Assembly: GCF_002843425.1 (NCBI RefSeq)
Contig: NZ_NKXO01000008.1
Location: forward strand, 16,296-80,295
Direction of reading: 5' to 3'
DNA from: Raineya orbicola
GTDB taxonomy: Bacteria > Bacteroidota > Bacteroidia > Cytophagales > Thermonemataceae
DNA: 64,000 nt
How positions within the stretch are numbered: position 1 is the first letter of the stretch; every line of letters starts with the position of its first letter. The translations under genes and the position numbers were made by a program. Positions 42,989-52,444 of the stretch are shown here, one piece after another. The notes beneath the pieces are model-generated. The model was not told where the DNA came from, made no database searches, and saw nothing but the letters and a program-made list of their open reading frames with translations.

Positions 42989-44434
42989 ATGAATAAAGAT
43001 TGTAAGAGTGTTTGGGAAAATTGTTTGAAAACTATACGGAGTTCTCTGCCCGAACACACTTTCAACACGTGGTTCGTGCCTATTGTTCCTTTGAGTTTGC
43101 ACAACAATACCCTTACTATTCAGGTACCTAGCCCCTTTTATTACGAATACATAGAAGAGAACTATTTAGAAATTTTACGAAAAGCCATAGACAAAGAGTT
43201 AGGTCCCGAGGGGAAGTTGGAATATTCGGTGGTGGTAGATAAAGGCAATGCCCAGAGCTTGCCCAAAACAATGACCGTGCCCAATACCAAAATTGAATTG
43301 GATATCAAACCCCTTGAAAACAAAACAAACCCCGATTTGCAGAAAAGAAAAATGCAAATCTTGAAAGAGTATGAAAGTTTTTTTAGGGATATTCAGTTCA
43401 ATGAAAATTATACCTTTGATAATTTCGTAGAGGGCGATTGTAACCGCTTGGCTCGTGCCGCAGGGCTTGCTGTTGCCAAAAAGCCGGGGGTAACGGCTTT
43501 CAATCCATTGATGCTCTATGGAGGGGTGGGTTTGGGAAAAACACACTTGGTTCAGGCAATTGCTAATCACGTTAGGTTCAATTCGCCCGAAAAAATTGTG
43601 GTGTATGTTTCTTCCGAAAAGTTTGTCAATCAATTTATTGATGAAATCAAGAACGATAAAATCCAAAAACTTACCAACTTCTACCTGCAAATAGATGTGC
43701 TGATTATTGATGATGTGCAGTTTTTGGCGGGCAAGGTAAAAACCCAAGAAATGTTTTTTCATATATTTAATCATTTGCATCAGCACGGTAAGCAAATCAT
43801 AATGACCAGCGACCGCCCTCCCAAAGAATTGCAAGGTTTGGAAGATAGACTTCTTTCTCGGTTCAAATGGGGGCTTACTGCCGACTTGCAACAACCCGAT
43901 TTTGAAACAAGAGTAGCTATCATTCTGAAAAAATTGCAAAATGAAGGGATTGAAATTAGCTACGATGTAGTAGAATATTTGGCTCATAACATTGATAGCA
44001 ATATCCGAGAACTTGAAGGCGTGATTGTTTCGCTACTGGCACGCTCTAATCTGGAACGCCGAGAAATTGATTTGCAACTAGCTCGCGAAACCATTAAGCA
44101 CATTATCCAAAAAGTAGATGAACGCCGTCCCGAAACGGCTGATGTAGATATTGAAAACATACAGAAAGCGGTTTGTCAATATTTTAATGTCAAAGAAGAA
44201 GATATCAAAGGCAAGAGCCGAACACAAAATATTGTCAAAGCACGCCAAATCGCAATGTATCTCTGCAAAGAATATACAGAACTTTCCTTGAAGGCAATTG
44301 GTTACCATTTTGGCGGCAGAGACCACAGCACCGTTATTCACGCAATCCAAACCATCAGCGACTTGATAGAAGTAGATAGCTCAGTTCGGCAAGATGTGAA
44401 TGCCTTGATGAAAATTATTGGCAAAAACGAATAA
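42989..44434 (+). CDS. dnaA: chromosomal replication initiator protein DnaA
   Basis: DnaA binds DnaA boxes at the origin and opens the DNA for replication. The 481-residue protein has domain I (W-E-N-C-L-K-T-I-R, residues 9-17 region), a short linker, the AAA+ domain with Walker A GGVGLGKT at 178-185, Walker B L-I-I-D-D-V-Q-F-L and sensor R-(L)-L-S-R-F-K-W-G, and the C-terminal helix-turn-helix with G-G-R-D-H-S-T-V-I-H-A. The start at ATG 42989 is chosen over a GTG at 42956. I looked for TTATCCACA or TTTTCCACA clusters in the 287 bp upstream and found none, so the origin is probably not here. Followed 19 bp later by the phosphosulfolactate synthase gene. Confidence 0.98.
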   Translation: MNKDCKSVWENCLKTIRSSLPEHTFNTWFVPIVPLSLHNNTLTIQVPSPFYYEYIEENYLEILRKAIDKELGPEGKLEYSVVVDKGNAQSLPKTMTVPNTKIELDIKPLENKTNPDLQKRKMQILKEYESFFRDIQFNENYTFDNFVEGDCNRLARAAGLAVAKKPGVTAFNPLMLYGGVGLGKTHLVQAIANHVRFNSPEKIVVYVSSEKFVNQFIDEIKNDKIQKLTNFYLQIDVLIIDDVQFLAGKVKTQEMFFHIFNHLHQHGKQIIMTSDRPPKELQGLEDRLLSRFKWGLTADLQQPDFETRVAIILKKLQNEGIEISYDVVEYLAHNIDSNIRELEGVIVSLLARSNLERREIDLQLARETIKHIIQKVDERRPETADVDIENIQKAVCQYFNVKEEDIKGKSRTQNIVKARQIAMYLCKEYTELSLKAIGYHFGGRDHSTVIHAIQTISDLIEVDSSVRQDVNALMKIIGKNE

Positions 44435-44453
44435 AACACCATAACCATTCCTT

Positions 44454-45248
44454 ATGCTTCAACCAACCAATTATTTTATGCACTATTCTTTGCATCACAT
44501 TCCTGAACGTACTCAGAAACCCCGCCAAGTAGGTCTGACAATGGTAATGGACAAAGGCTTGAGTGTCAGACAGGTGGAAGACCTTCTTGAAGTAGCAGGC
44601 GACTATATTGATATGGTAAAGCTCGGCTGGGCTACTTCCTATGTTACGGCTAATCTGAAAGAAAAATTAGCAGTTTATCAATCGGCGGGTATTCCTACGT
44701 ATTTCGGCGGAACGCTTTTTGAGGCTTTTATTATTCGCAAGCAATTCGCTGATTATCAGAAACTTTTAGATAAATACCAAATGCCCTATGCCGAAGTTTC
44801 CGATGGCTCTATTGAATTGCCTCACGAAGAAAAATGTAAGTATATCAACGAGCTTTCCAAACAGGTAATTGTGCTTTCAGAAGTAGGTTCCAAAGATGCT
44901 GAAAAAATATTAGCCCCTTACCAGTGGATAGAGCTTATGCAAGCTGAGTTGCAGGCAGGTGCTTGGAAAGTGATTGGAGAAGCACGTGAATCAGGAACGG
45001 TGGGGCTATTTCGCGATTCAGGAGAGGTGCGTCAGGGACTTGTGAAGGAAATTATTCATACTATTCCTTCGGAAAAAATCATTTGGGAAGCTCCTCAAAA
45101 ATCCCAACAAGTGTGGTTTGTGAAACTTTTGGGAGCTAATGTCAATTTAGGCAACATTGCCCCCAATGAAGTGATTTCTGTGGAAACTATCCGTTTAGGA
45201 CTGCGAGGTGATACTTTTACTCACTTTTTGCCGAAAGATTTGCTCTGA
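44454..45248 (+). CDS. comA: phosphosulfolactate synthase (ComA family)
   Basis: ComA adds sulfite to phosphoenolpyruvate to give (R)-phosphosulfolactate, the first step to coenzyme M in methanogens and to sulfolactate in some bacteria. The 264-residue TIM-barrel protein shows the family landmarks M-V-M-D-K-G, M-V-K-L-G-W-A-T-S, G-T-L-F-E-A, Y-A-E-V-S-D-G-S-I-E-L and I-W-E-A-P-Q-K-S-Q-Q with G-A-N-V-N-L-G-N-I near the end. Sequence supports the family, not the product; in Bacteroidota a link to sulfonate or sulfonolipid metabolism is possible but unproven. It lies 19 bp after dnaA and probably shares its transcript. A second ATG at 44478 is an alternative start. Confidence 0.92.
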   Translation: MLQPTNYFMHYSLHHIPERTQKPRQVGLTMVMDKGLSVRQVEDLLEVAGDYIDMVKLGWATSYVTANLKEKLAVYQSAGIPTYFGGTLFEAFIIRKQFADYQKLLDKYQMPYAEVSDGSIELPHEEKCKYINELSKQVIVLSEVGSKDAEKILAPYQWIELMQAELQAGAWKVIGEARESGTVGLFRDSGEVRQGLVKEIIHTIPSEKIIWEAPQKSQQVWFVKLLGANVNLGNIAPNEVISVETIRLGLRGDTFTHFLPKDLL

Positions 45249-45249
45249 T

Positions 45250-45774
45250 TTAAGAAGCCTTCATCAGGCAATCGCACTCAAAAACTTGGTCGGCAAATTT
45301 TTTGAGTATCGGCATTTCTTTACGAGCTAATACTTGTCCTTGGCGGGCTATAAGGTACAAACCTACCAAAATTAAAGTGCATAACCCTGCTACATAAAAC
45401 CCCCAAGGCTCTTGTTCTATCATTATTTGTGAAATGCCGAGCATCAAGCTGATAAATATGCTTGTAGAGGCTACTATGAGCAAAAAAGCCACAAGCGTCC
45501 ATATAGGCGAAACAGGCGTGAGTAATACTCGCACCAGAGTGGTTTTGTCTTGTAAGTTTTCTTCCAATCCAATTTCCATATAAGGCGTCCAGAGGCGATG
45601 TTTGTGAGCAGGAAAGCGAATTTGAATGTGAAAATCTGTCAATACGCCTGTAAAACCTTCGGGGTTGTTTTCGTTGAGTTCTTTTCGGAACTTCTCAATG
45701 ATTTCATTTCGGCTCATTTCGCTCTTGAAACGAAAACGAGGGCGTAAAGCTAAACTTTGTGCATCCATAAGCAT
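45250..45774 (-). CDS. hypothetical membrane protein with two transmembrane helices
   Basis: A 174-residue protein with a polar, basic N-terminal domain (about 80 residues, ending near W-T-P-Y-M-E-I-G-L), two transmembrane segments (I-W-T-L-V-A-F-L-L-I-V-A-S-T and W-G-F-Y-V-A-G-L-C-T-L-I-L-V), and a short cytosolic-type tail ending in C-D-C-L-M-K-A-S. No recognised family. Starts ATG 45774 or 45768; a longer frame upstream is unlikely. Its stop is one base from the stop of the phosphosulfolactate synthase gene (convergent). Confidence 0.65.
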   Translation of the reverse strand: MLMDAQSLALRPRFRFKSEMSRNEIIEKFRKELNENNPEGFTGVLTDFHIQIRFPAHKHRLWTPYMEIGLEENLQDKTTLVRVLLTPVSPIWTLVAFLLIVASTSIFISLMLGISQIMIEQEPWGFYVAGLCTLILVGLYLIARQGQVLARKEMPILKKFADQVFECDCLMKAS

Positions 45775-45881
45775 ACTTTTTTCAGCGAAAAAGAGTTTTT
45801 TTGTAAAAGAAAACAATGCTTACCGCAAGCAAGAAAGTTGATTTTTGTCAGATTTTTCATAAATTGCCATTTTGAAAACTT

Positions 45882-46787
45882 ATGCAACTCACGCTTGAAA
45901 AAGTTCGTCAGTTTGGAAATATAGAACTGCTCGCCAAACAGCTCGTAGAGGGCTTTATTACAGGAATGCATCGCTCTCCTTTTCACGGCTTTTCGGTAGA
46001 ATTTGCCGAACATAGGCTTTACAATACAGGCGAAAGCACACGCCACATAGATTGGAAAGTTTTTGCCAAAACAGATAAACTTTTTATCAAACGCTATGAA
46101 GAGGAAACGAACTTGCGTTGTCAGATACTTTTAGATGTTTCCTCATCAATGTTTTACCCCAAAGCCACAAAAGGAAAACTGACTTTTTCGGTAATGGCGA
46201 CGGCGGCACTTACTTATATGCTCCAAAAACAACGTGATGCCGTAAGCATTGCTACTTTTGACGATAAAATCCTTGAACATACCCCTTGCAAATCAACGCA
46301 AATTCATTTGCATCAGATTTTTCTTTTGCTTCAAAATTTGCTCAATGCAGAAAGCAATTTGCAAAAAACTTCGGCAACCAAAGTTTTACACGAAATCGCA
46401 GAAAAAATTCATAGACGTTCATTAGTAGTTATATTTAGTGATATGTTTGAAGATGTAGAAAACCCACAAGAATTGCTCACGGCTCTACAACATCTCAAAC
46501 ACCGAAATCACGAGGTAATTCTTTTTCACGTTACGGATAAAGCCACTGAAAAAGATTTTGCCTTTGAAAATCGCCCTTATGAATTTATTGACTTAGAAAC
46601 AGGCGAAAAAGTGAAATTGCAACCACAAGCCGTTAAGGATTTTTACAGAGAAAAAATCTTGCAATTTTCACACGAGCTTAAAATGAAGTGCGGGCAATAC
46701 AAAATAGACTTCATTGAAGTAGATATTGCCCGCCCTTTTGAAGAGGTTTTGTATGCGTATATGGTGAAAAGAGCGAAAATGCACTAA
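45882..46787 (+). CDS. DUF58 domain-containing protein
   Basis: A 301-residue protein of the DUF58 family, a VWA-like domain group usually coded with MoxR-type AAA+ ATPases and BatA/BatB proteins. Landmarks: the E-F-A-E-H-R-L-Y-N-T-G-E-S-T-R-H-I-D-W-K-V-F-A segment (residues about 40-62), R-Y-E-E-E-T-N-L, and the MIDAS-like L-L-D-V-S-S-S-M (about 87-94). Cytosolic, no transmembrane segment. Neither the ATPase nor a Bat operon is adjacent; the BatA-like gene of this window is 16 kb away. Role in metal-dependent chaperoning is inferred from the family only. Confidence 0.93.
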   Translation: MQLTLEKVRQFGNIELLAKQLVEGFITGMHRSPFHGFSVEFAEHRLYNTGESTRHIDWKVFAKTDKLFIKRYEEETNLRCQILLDVSSSMFYPKATKGKLTFSVMATAALTYMLQKQRDAVSIATFDDKILEHTPCKSTQIHLHQIFLLLQNLLNAESNLQKTSATKVLHEIAEKIHRRSLVVIFSDMFEDVENPQELLTALQHLKHRNHEVILFHVTDKATEKDFAFENRPYEFIDLETGEKVKLQPQAVKDFYREKILQFSHELKMKCGQYKIDFIEVDIARPFEEVLYAYMVKRAKMH

Positions 46788-46796
46788 CGCAATTTG

Positions 46797-49003
46797 TTAT
46801 TTCTTTACAACGATTTTTTTCATCACTGCTTCTTCATTTTTATTGTCTTTAATATGCATAAAATAGATACCTTCTTCCAAATTTTGTAAATCTAGCATTT
46901 CAGCATTGCCTTCAATCAAAGTTCTGCCATATTTATCAATAATTTTGTAGTCTTTGAACTCTCCTTTTATTTTTAAAAATCTATCTGTTGGGTTAGGGGA
47001 GACTTCAACGATTTGTCTTTCAATGCAATTGTCTATTATTATCGTAACTGTTGTTACATTCGAAGAAACTCCACAGAAATTCTGACCAACAATTTGATAA
47101 GTGTATGTGCCTATGGGAGTGTTTTGCAAGTCTATTTGTATAACATTATTGAAAAACCTAATCGGATTACCATTTAGAGTTCCTATAATATTTTGGCTTC
47201 CTTGACAAATCAAGGGAATTGTAATTATATTAGGTAATGTAGATGAGCAAAAAGTATAGTTATACGGCGGTGTATTGTCAGGGATAGAAACATCACTCGG
47301 TACGCCAACCCATAAATTTTTTCTGAAAGAACTACTAACATTTACATAACAAGCATTACTCACCACAATAGTGCATTCTATCCAACTTTCTCCACTAAAT
47401 CCAGATATAGCGGTAGCTGTTACAATCGGTGTGTTAGCATTTGTTAAAGTTATTCCAGGTCCAGCTGACCAGGTATAACTAATTGCATCTTGTAAATTGG
47501 TAATACTATATTCTTTGGGCGAGCTACAAAGAAAGTTGCTCGCTACTCCCGTCGGTTTTATCTCCACAAAATCAAAACCAGTATATTTTTGGCTATAATT
47601 GGCGAAAAATCCATTAGGAAAAGGATTCATTGTAGAAAGTGAGATGTTACTGCCATTACAGCTGATAAAGTTAGCATTTCCATAAAAACGTCCACCTACT
47701 ACAATTCGCGAGTCATTTCGAGCTAAACACCAACTAAAACTCTCCGAACCTCCACCAGAAGGCAAACTCACAGGTATCAATTGAGCATTTACGCAAGTAC
47801 CATCCAATAAATATTCTGCATAATACCCGTTGAAAGGATAAGGACTACCCTGTGACGGCGGAGGAGGAGACGAAAGAAAATATCCATTTCCAAAATCTAC
47901 ATTTTCACCAGACAAAACTCCTGATACGATTATCCTATTACTATTCCCTAAAATTGCATAGCCATTACTTGAAGCAATAATTTTAGGCGACCAATTGGCA
48001 AGTAAATTGCCATTATCAATATTGTATCCCAAAATACTTGTTTGCAACCCAGAGCTTGTGTTGCCAATCACAAACAAATTTTCTCCCAGTACATCTAAAT
48101 CATATGTATTACCTTGTAACTGTCTTTTCCACATAATTAAAGGCTTATTATTTTGTATTCTGTACCTCACTACAAAGTTTTCTCCATTAGAAGAGTTAAA
48201 AGTAGTTCCTCCACCAAAGTCAGCAGTACCACTAAACCTTCCTGTAACATAAATTGAACCATTTTCTACCGAAAAGCCTGTTGCAGTACCGTCGCCAGTT
48301 AAAAGCATTCTGAATTGGTCATCAGAAATCCCAATATTTTTATTTAAACGAATTAACCATACCTGTTTTAAACTACTCACAGCATAAACATAATCTCCAA
48401 ATACTTTTACTTTACGAAAATCTTCTGCATCATTTGTGCTTGGAAACACATAAACAAATATCAAATTGCCAGAAGGGGAGTATTTCGCTAAGAAAGCTGT
48501 GTTTTTATTAGCAGGAAATGAATAAGTAGAAAATCCATTTTTATGCTGAAAACTAACATTTCCAGTTGTATCACCAGCAGTTCCAACAATATAGATATTT
48601 CCACTTTCATCTGTATCTACATCATAAACAATATCATTTTTGTTTCCTCCAATCCTAAAAGCCCAAACACAAGCACCATTAGGTTGATACTTTGCAATAT
48701 ATGCATCTAATTTTGGGAAACAACAAATACCATTTAAAGGAGCGATAGGAGCAAGAGTTATACCATTACCAAAATTATGTGGTCCATTGAAAGAACCTAC
48801 CACATAAGTTGTGCCGTCAGAGGTTACCTTCACAGCATCTACATAAGAATGTAAGTTACCCTCAATTTGTCTCACCCATTGCAAATCTTGAGAAAGTACA
48901 ATTTCTGGTTTGAGAGAGAGAGAGAGAGACTAGTTAGAGCGAACAAAACAATGCAATAATGTGCATTTATAAAACAATTTGACAACAATTTTTTCTTTCT
49001 CAT
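46797..49003 (-). CDS. T9SS type A secreted protein with SBBP repeats, frameshifted at a (GA)9 tract
   Basis: The mature protein is open from 48884 down to 46797 (695 residues), with SBBP-type repeats (V-K-V-T-S-D-G-T-T-Y-V-V-G, V-D-T-D-E-S-G-N-I-Y-I-V-G), an Ig-like region and a type A T9SS sorting domain (V-S-P-N-P-T-D-R-F-L-K-I, L-E-E-G-I-Y-F-M-H-I). No signal peptide precedes it in that frame. An ATG at 49003, in another frame, starts R-K-K-K-L-L-S-N-C-F ... I-V-L-F-A-L-T-S, a signal peptide that runs into (TC)9 (plus strand (GA)9, 48912-48929) and then off frame to a stop at 48872. The offset is 119 nt; losing one TC unit makes 117 and joins both into a 734-residue protein reading S-L-S-L-K-P-E-I-V-L-S-Q-D-L-Q-W. 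Confidence 0.85.
48912..48929. repeat. (GA)9 dinucleotide microsatellite within signal-peptide codons
   Basis: Nine uninterrupted GA units on the plus strand (TC on the coding strand) code for alternating Ser-Leu in the end of the signal peptide. Unit-number changes of -1 or +2 restore the frame with the mature protein. Confidence 0.95.
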
Positions 49004-49028
49004 AAGTAAAAAATTTAAGTGAAAAAAC

Positions 49029-49060
49029 TTTGCAATTCTAAAAAAAAGACAATAAATTTG
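49029..49060 (+). promoter_or_regulatory. promoter of the type B cargo gene
   Basis: TTTG (49029-49032) and TAAATTTG (49053-49060) with a 20-bp gap, an optimal Bacteroidota promoter 32 bases upstream of the ATG at 49093. The divergent frameshifted cargo gene starts only 89 bp away. Confidence 0.75.
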
Positions 49061-49092
49061 CAAAAAGTTACACAAAAAAAAAATTTAAACTT

Positions 49093-50673
49093 ATGAAAGA
49101 GTTTTTTACTATGCAATTTTTTTTGTTTTGTATTTATACATTTGCCCAAGATAAAAGGTATGATACGTGGTTATTGGGATATCGTGGTACAGATAATTTT
49201 TTCATAAATAAAATAAAATTCATCCCCAATGCACAAGCATTCGTCATTAATGCAGACCAGACATCATCAGTATTATGTTGTGCTAATTTTTCTACAACAA
49301 GAATAAATGATTCTGTTCTATTAACATCACATTTGGGTATGATTTCTATATACAACGAGCAGGGAAATAATTATGGTCATTTAGATACTTCGTACTTTAA
49401 TATACTTTCTAATGGCATTGTAGGTTCTGTCGGAGAAAGTATATTACTCCCTGATTCTGAAAAAGAAGGTTTATTTCATTTATTCCTGACATCAGAATTT
49501 TCCACAGATCAATTTGGAAAAATCGTAAATTCATCATTAAAATATTTACCCATTAGAATATCTAATGACACCCTTTATGCTGTATCTAAGCTCAAACACC
49601 TACGAAAAGAGCCGCCTGTTGTTACCAAGTTAGCCGCTACACATCACGGAAATAACGAATACTACTGGATACTTTCCCACGAATGGCTAACCGATCGATT
49701 TATCGCTTATTTACTAACTTCAAAAGGAGTTGTTGATAGCGTCAAAACCAGTATTGGCTATGTTTATTCCAACAAAATTCCTTATCCTTCTGAATTTAAC
49801 AACTATATCGATTTTTTTCAAAGAACAATGGGGAAACTAAATCTAGGTCAGATGAAATTTAGCACTGAGGGAAGTATGGTAGCTGTGGCTTTATCACAGG
49901 AAAGAATTATTGAAATATTTAAGTTTGATAAATTCACTGGTAAACTATCTTGCCCTATCTCTCTGAATTTGAATAGTAAATTTAGCTATATGCAAAAATT
50001 AGAAGATTATTGGATTTACGGATTAGAAATTTCTCCGAATAAAAGGTTTATCTACTTTACTTTGATTCCTTCTCCTTATTCAACAAAATTTCTCGTAAAT
50101 AATTTGCCCTCTTATCTTTGTCAATTAGATTTATGGGCTAATGATATTTTAGACTCTGTTCAAATTATTGGAGAGGGATTAAATTTTTTTGCTTTACAAC
50201 TTGCACCTGATGGCAAAATTTATTTGTCTATTTATGGTAGTAAATATTTAGGGGCAATAGAGAAACCTAATAATCCTAGTCCTTTATGTAATTTTCAAGA
50301 AAAAGGTTTGTTTTTGGGGGAGCATACTCACGATTTTACGCTTAATAATGTCCCCTCTTCTGCATTGCCTCTTGAAGATTCTAAATCAATATTCGATGAA
50401 CCCCAATTAGAAATGCCTAATGCTTTTACTCCTAATAGAGATGGCATAAATGATACTTTTATTCCTACTCGGGTAGAAAATGTAATCCGAGCAAGAATAA
50501 AAATTTACAATAAATGGGGTAAAGAAATATTTGCAAGTTCTCAAATTGAAAAAGGTTGGGACGCTTCTAACTTTCCTGCTGATATCTATTATTATTTTAT
50601 TGAATATACAGGTAAAATATGCAACGAAACTACAACAAAAACACTGAAAGGTTGGGTGCAAGTAATAAAATAA
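49093..50673 (+). CDS. T9SS type B (gliding motility-associated) cargo protein
   Basis: A 526-residue secreted protein. The signal peptide is short (F-F-L-F-C-I-Y-T-F-A-Q, mature from about residue 20). The body resembles the beta-propeller-like N-terminal part found in several gliding-associated cargo proteins (I-S-P-N-K-R-F-I-Y-F and L-A-P-D-G-K-I-Y-L-S-I-Y-G are typical blade motifs). The C-terminus is a type B sorting domain: N-A-F-T-P-N-R-D-G-I-N-D-T-F, I-K-I-Y-N-K-W-G-K-E-I-F, G-W-D-A-S-N-F-P-A-D-I-Y-Y-Y and a final G-W-V-Q-V-I-K. It is divergent from a T9SS type A cargo gene. Confidence 0.9.
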   Translation: MKEFFTMQFFLFCIYTFAQDKRYDTWLLGYRGTDNFFINKIKFIPNAQAFVINADQTSSVLCCANFSTTRINDSVLLTSHLGMISIYNEQGNNYGHLDTSYFNILSNGIVGSVGESILLPDSEKEGLFHLFLTSEFSTDQFGKIVNSSLKYLPIRISNDTLYAVSKLKHLRKEPPVVTKLAATHHGNNEYYWILSHEWLTDRFIAYLLTSKGVVDSVKTSIGYVYSNKIPYPSEFNNYIDFFQRTMGKLNLGQMKFSTEGSMVAVALSQERIIEIFKFDKFTGKLSCPISLNLNSKFSYMQKLEDYWIYGLEISPNKRFIYFTLIPSPYSTKFLVNNLPSYLCQLDLWANDILDSVQIIGEGLNFFALQLAPDGKIYLSIYGSKYLGAIEKPNNPSPLCNFQEKGLFLGEHTHDFTLNNVPSSALPLEDSKSIFDEPQLEMPNAFTPNRDGINDTFIPTRVENVIRARIKIYNKWGKEIFASSQIEKGWDASNFPADIYYYFIEYTGKICNETTTKTLKGWVQVIK

Positions 50674-50680
50674 AAAACTT

Positions 50681-52372
50681 TTAAAACTCGTGCAATCGGG
50701 GTGCGATATTCATTCGCAAGCCCAAAGAGGTGAAAGTAGTGTTTTTGTAAGGCATTGTAGCATCATCATTTTGGCTACGGCGAAAAACTTGTTTCAGTTC
50801 TACAAAAACATTATGCCAAGCCTGATAGCTTAGTGTAGCATCTAAAAAAATGGTTTTGGTATTCAAACCCTGCCCTATTTTATTGCCGTATTCTTGTACG
50901 CGTGTGCGATTATCTAAAAGCAAATTTCCTCCCCAATTCAAGCCGTCTGTATCCAAGCCATAATTGGCATAAAAGAGTTTGCCTATAAAATTGAGCTTTG
51001 CAAGAGGCTGATAACGTAAAATGCCCACAAACTCATAAAAATTTGCTCCCAAAGGGTGTGCAAGCGGTTGCTGATAATGAGTATAGGATTTGAAATTATT
51101 ATCTTGGGTGTAAGTGTAAGGACGTGCAAAATTAAACTCTGCCTGCAAGTCTAAATTTTTGATAGTAAAGGCGTTGATGTATTTTAAGCCGATTTGCCCT
51201 GCATATTTATTTGCCCACCAACCCCGATTGGCACGAATTTCACGAATTAAAAACTCATCTAACACAAATTGTCCGTAAAACGAAAAACTACGGGCAAAAT
51301 TCCACTTAAAATCTGCTCCCAAAAGTACGTTATCGGGGCTACCGAGTTGCTGTTCTACGGAACGATAGAAAATAATGGGGTTCAGGTAGTTCAAGTCAAA
51401 GCTATTGTTGGTGAGTGTATCTCTTTGCCCAAAAATCACGGTTTCAAATACGCCAATATTGAAATTTTGAGAAATATTCAGGCTCAAATGATGCTTGGCA
51501 AGATATTTTTTAGGACGCAAACCATCGGCGTTTAGCACCTGGGCGGTCATTTGGGCAAAAATATTTTGGTAATTGAGTTTCCAAACGTTGGTATTGAGTT
51601 TTAGAAATAGATAATTGGCTGAAAAGTCAGAAAGAATCATAGAGCGGTAGCCATTACCAATTACATTTCGGTCGTGCCCGAACTGCACATCAATATTTCG
51701 GATAGGTTGAAAAGCAATGTACCCGCGAGCGTGTATAAAATCTACATCGGTAGGTTCGGCACGGTCGCCGTCTTTGTAATACCCTTCCTGCGGAACGGCA
51801 TCAAATTTTTTGATTTGAGCCTGTACATATTTAGGAAAAGAGGCTTGATTATCCGTCATAAAGGTATAAAAGCCAATTTTTTGGCTAATCATACCTCTTA
51901 CTTCCACGCCACGTGTATTGAGGTAGGTGAGTTTATCCGTATTGTTATCCTTGCCGACCGAAAAAGCAAGTACAGGATTTACGTGTAAATCAAAATCTTG
52001 GGTTTGCACGTGATAAAAATCAGATTTTTGACGATAAAACTTTTTCCAAAAATTTTGAGGAATTTCAGAAGTATCTTTACGAAGCCACTCCCAATTATCT
52101 TGCTCCAAGTAAGCCAAGTTAAATCTATCCACTTCGGAAAGGCTTTGCGTACTATCTTGCTGAAATTTTTGCAAGAAATTAGCAATTGCAGAACGCTTGT
52201 AAGGCTTTATATGCGAATGAAGCCCCTGAAACAATCTGCCTGACTGAATTTCATAACGTTCTAAAAGGTGGTAATAATCGCTATTGAGCGGAGTATAGAC
52301 CGACTGAGCCAAAGAAAAATGAAAAAAAACAAATAAAATGATGCTTGTGATGAGTGGGATAAGTTTTTTCAT
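50681..52372 (-). CDS. Wzi/RemB-like outer-membrane beta-barrel protein
   Basis: A 563-residue exported protein with a signal peptide (I-T-S-I-I-L-F-V-F-F-H-F-S-L-A-Q), a short helical plug-like part (residues 20-110, Y-Y-H-L-L-E-R-Y-E-I-Q-S-G-R) and about eighteen amphipathic beta strands that end with an aromatic-rich R-L-H-E-F. The G-H-D-R-N-V-I-G-N-G-Y-R-S-M-I-L-S segment (about residue 232) is typical of the capsule-assembly Wzi-like barrels of Bacteroidota, the group that includes the gliding protein RemB. It probably binds polysaccharide at the outer membrane. Single gene; converges on the type B cargo gene. Confidence 0.8.
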   Translation of the reverse strand: MKKLIPLITSIILFVFFHFSLAQSVYTPLNSDYYHLLERYEIQSGRLFQGLHSHIKPYKRSAIANFLQKFQQDSTQSLSEVDRFNLAYLEQDNWEWLRKDTSEIPQNFWKKFYRQKSDFYHVQTQDFDLHVNPVLAFSVGKDNNTDKLTYLNTRGVEVRGMISQKIGFYTFMTDNQASFPKYVQAQIKKFDAVPQEGYYKDGDRAEPTDVDFIHARGYIAFQPIRNIDVQFGHDRNVIGNGYRSMILSDFSANYLFLKLNTNVWKLNYQNIFAQMTAQVLNADGLRPKKYLAKHHLSLNISQNFNIGVFETVIFGQRDTLTNNSFDLNYLNPIIFYRSVEQQLGSPDNVLLGADFKWNFARSFSFYGQFVLDEFLIREIRANRGWWANKYAGQIGLKYINAFTIKNLDLQAEFNFARPYTYTQDNNFKSYTHYQQPLAHPLGANFYEFVGILRYQPLAKLNFIGKLFYANYGLDTDGLNWGGNLLLDNRTRVQEYGNKIGQGLNTKTIFLDATLSYQAWHNVFVELKQVFRRSQNDDATMPYKNTTFTSLGLRMNIAPRLHEF

Positions 52373-52444
52373 AACTTGTGTTGAGTTTATGGTTCTAAAA
52401 ACGCTGTTATTTTTACAACTGCAAATTACAATTCAATGCTTATT

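Noticed and set aside
48872..49003. A separate small gene coding only the signal peptide and short tail.
   Set aside because: The sequence before the GA tract is a plain signal peptide, and the frame after it is the cargo gene; a frameshifted single gene explains both better.
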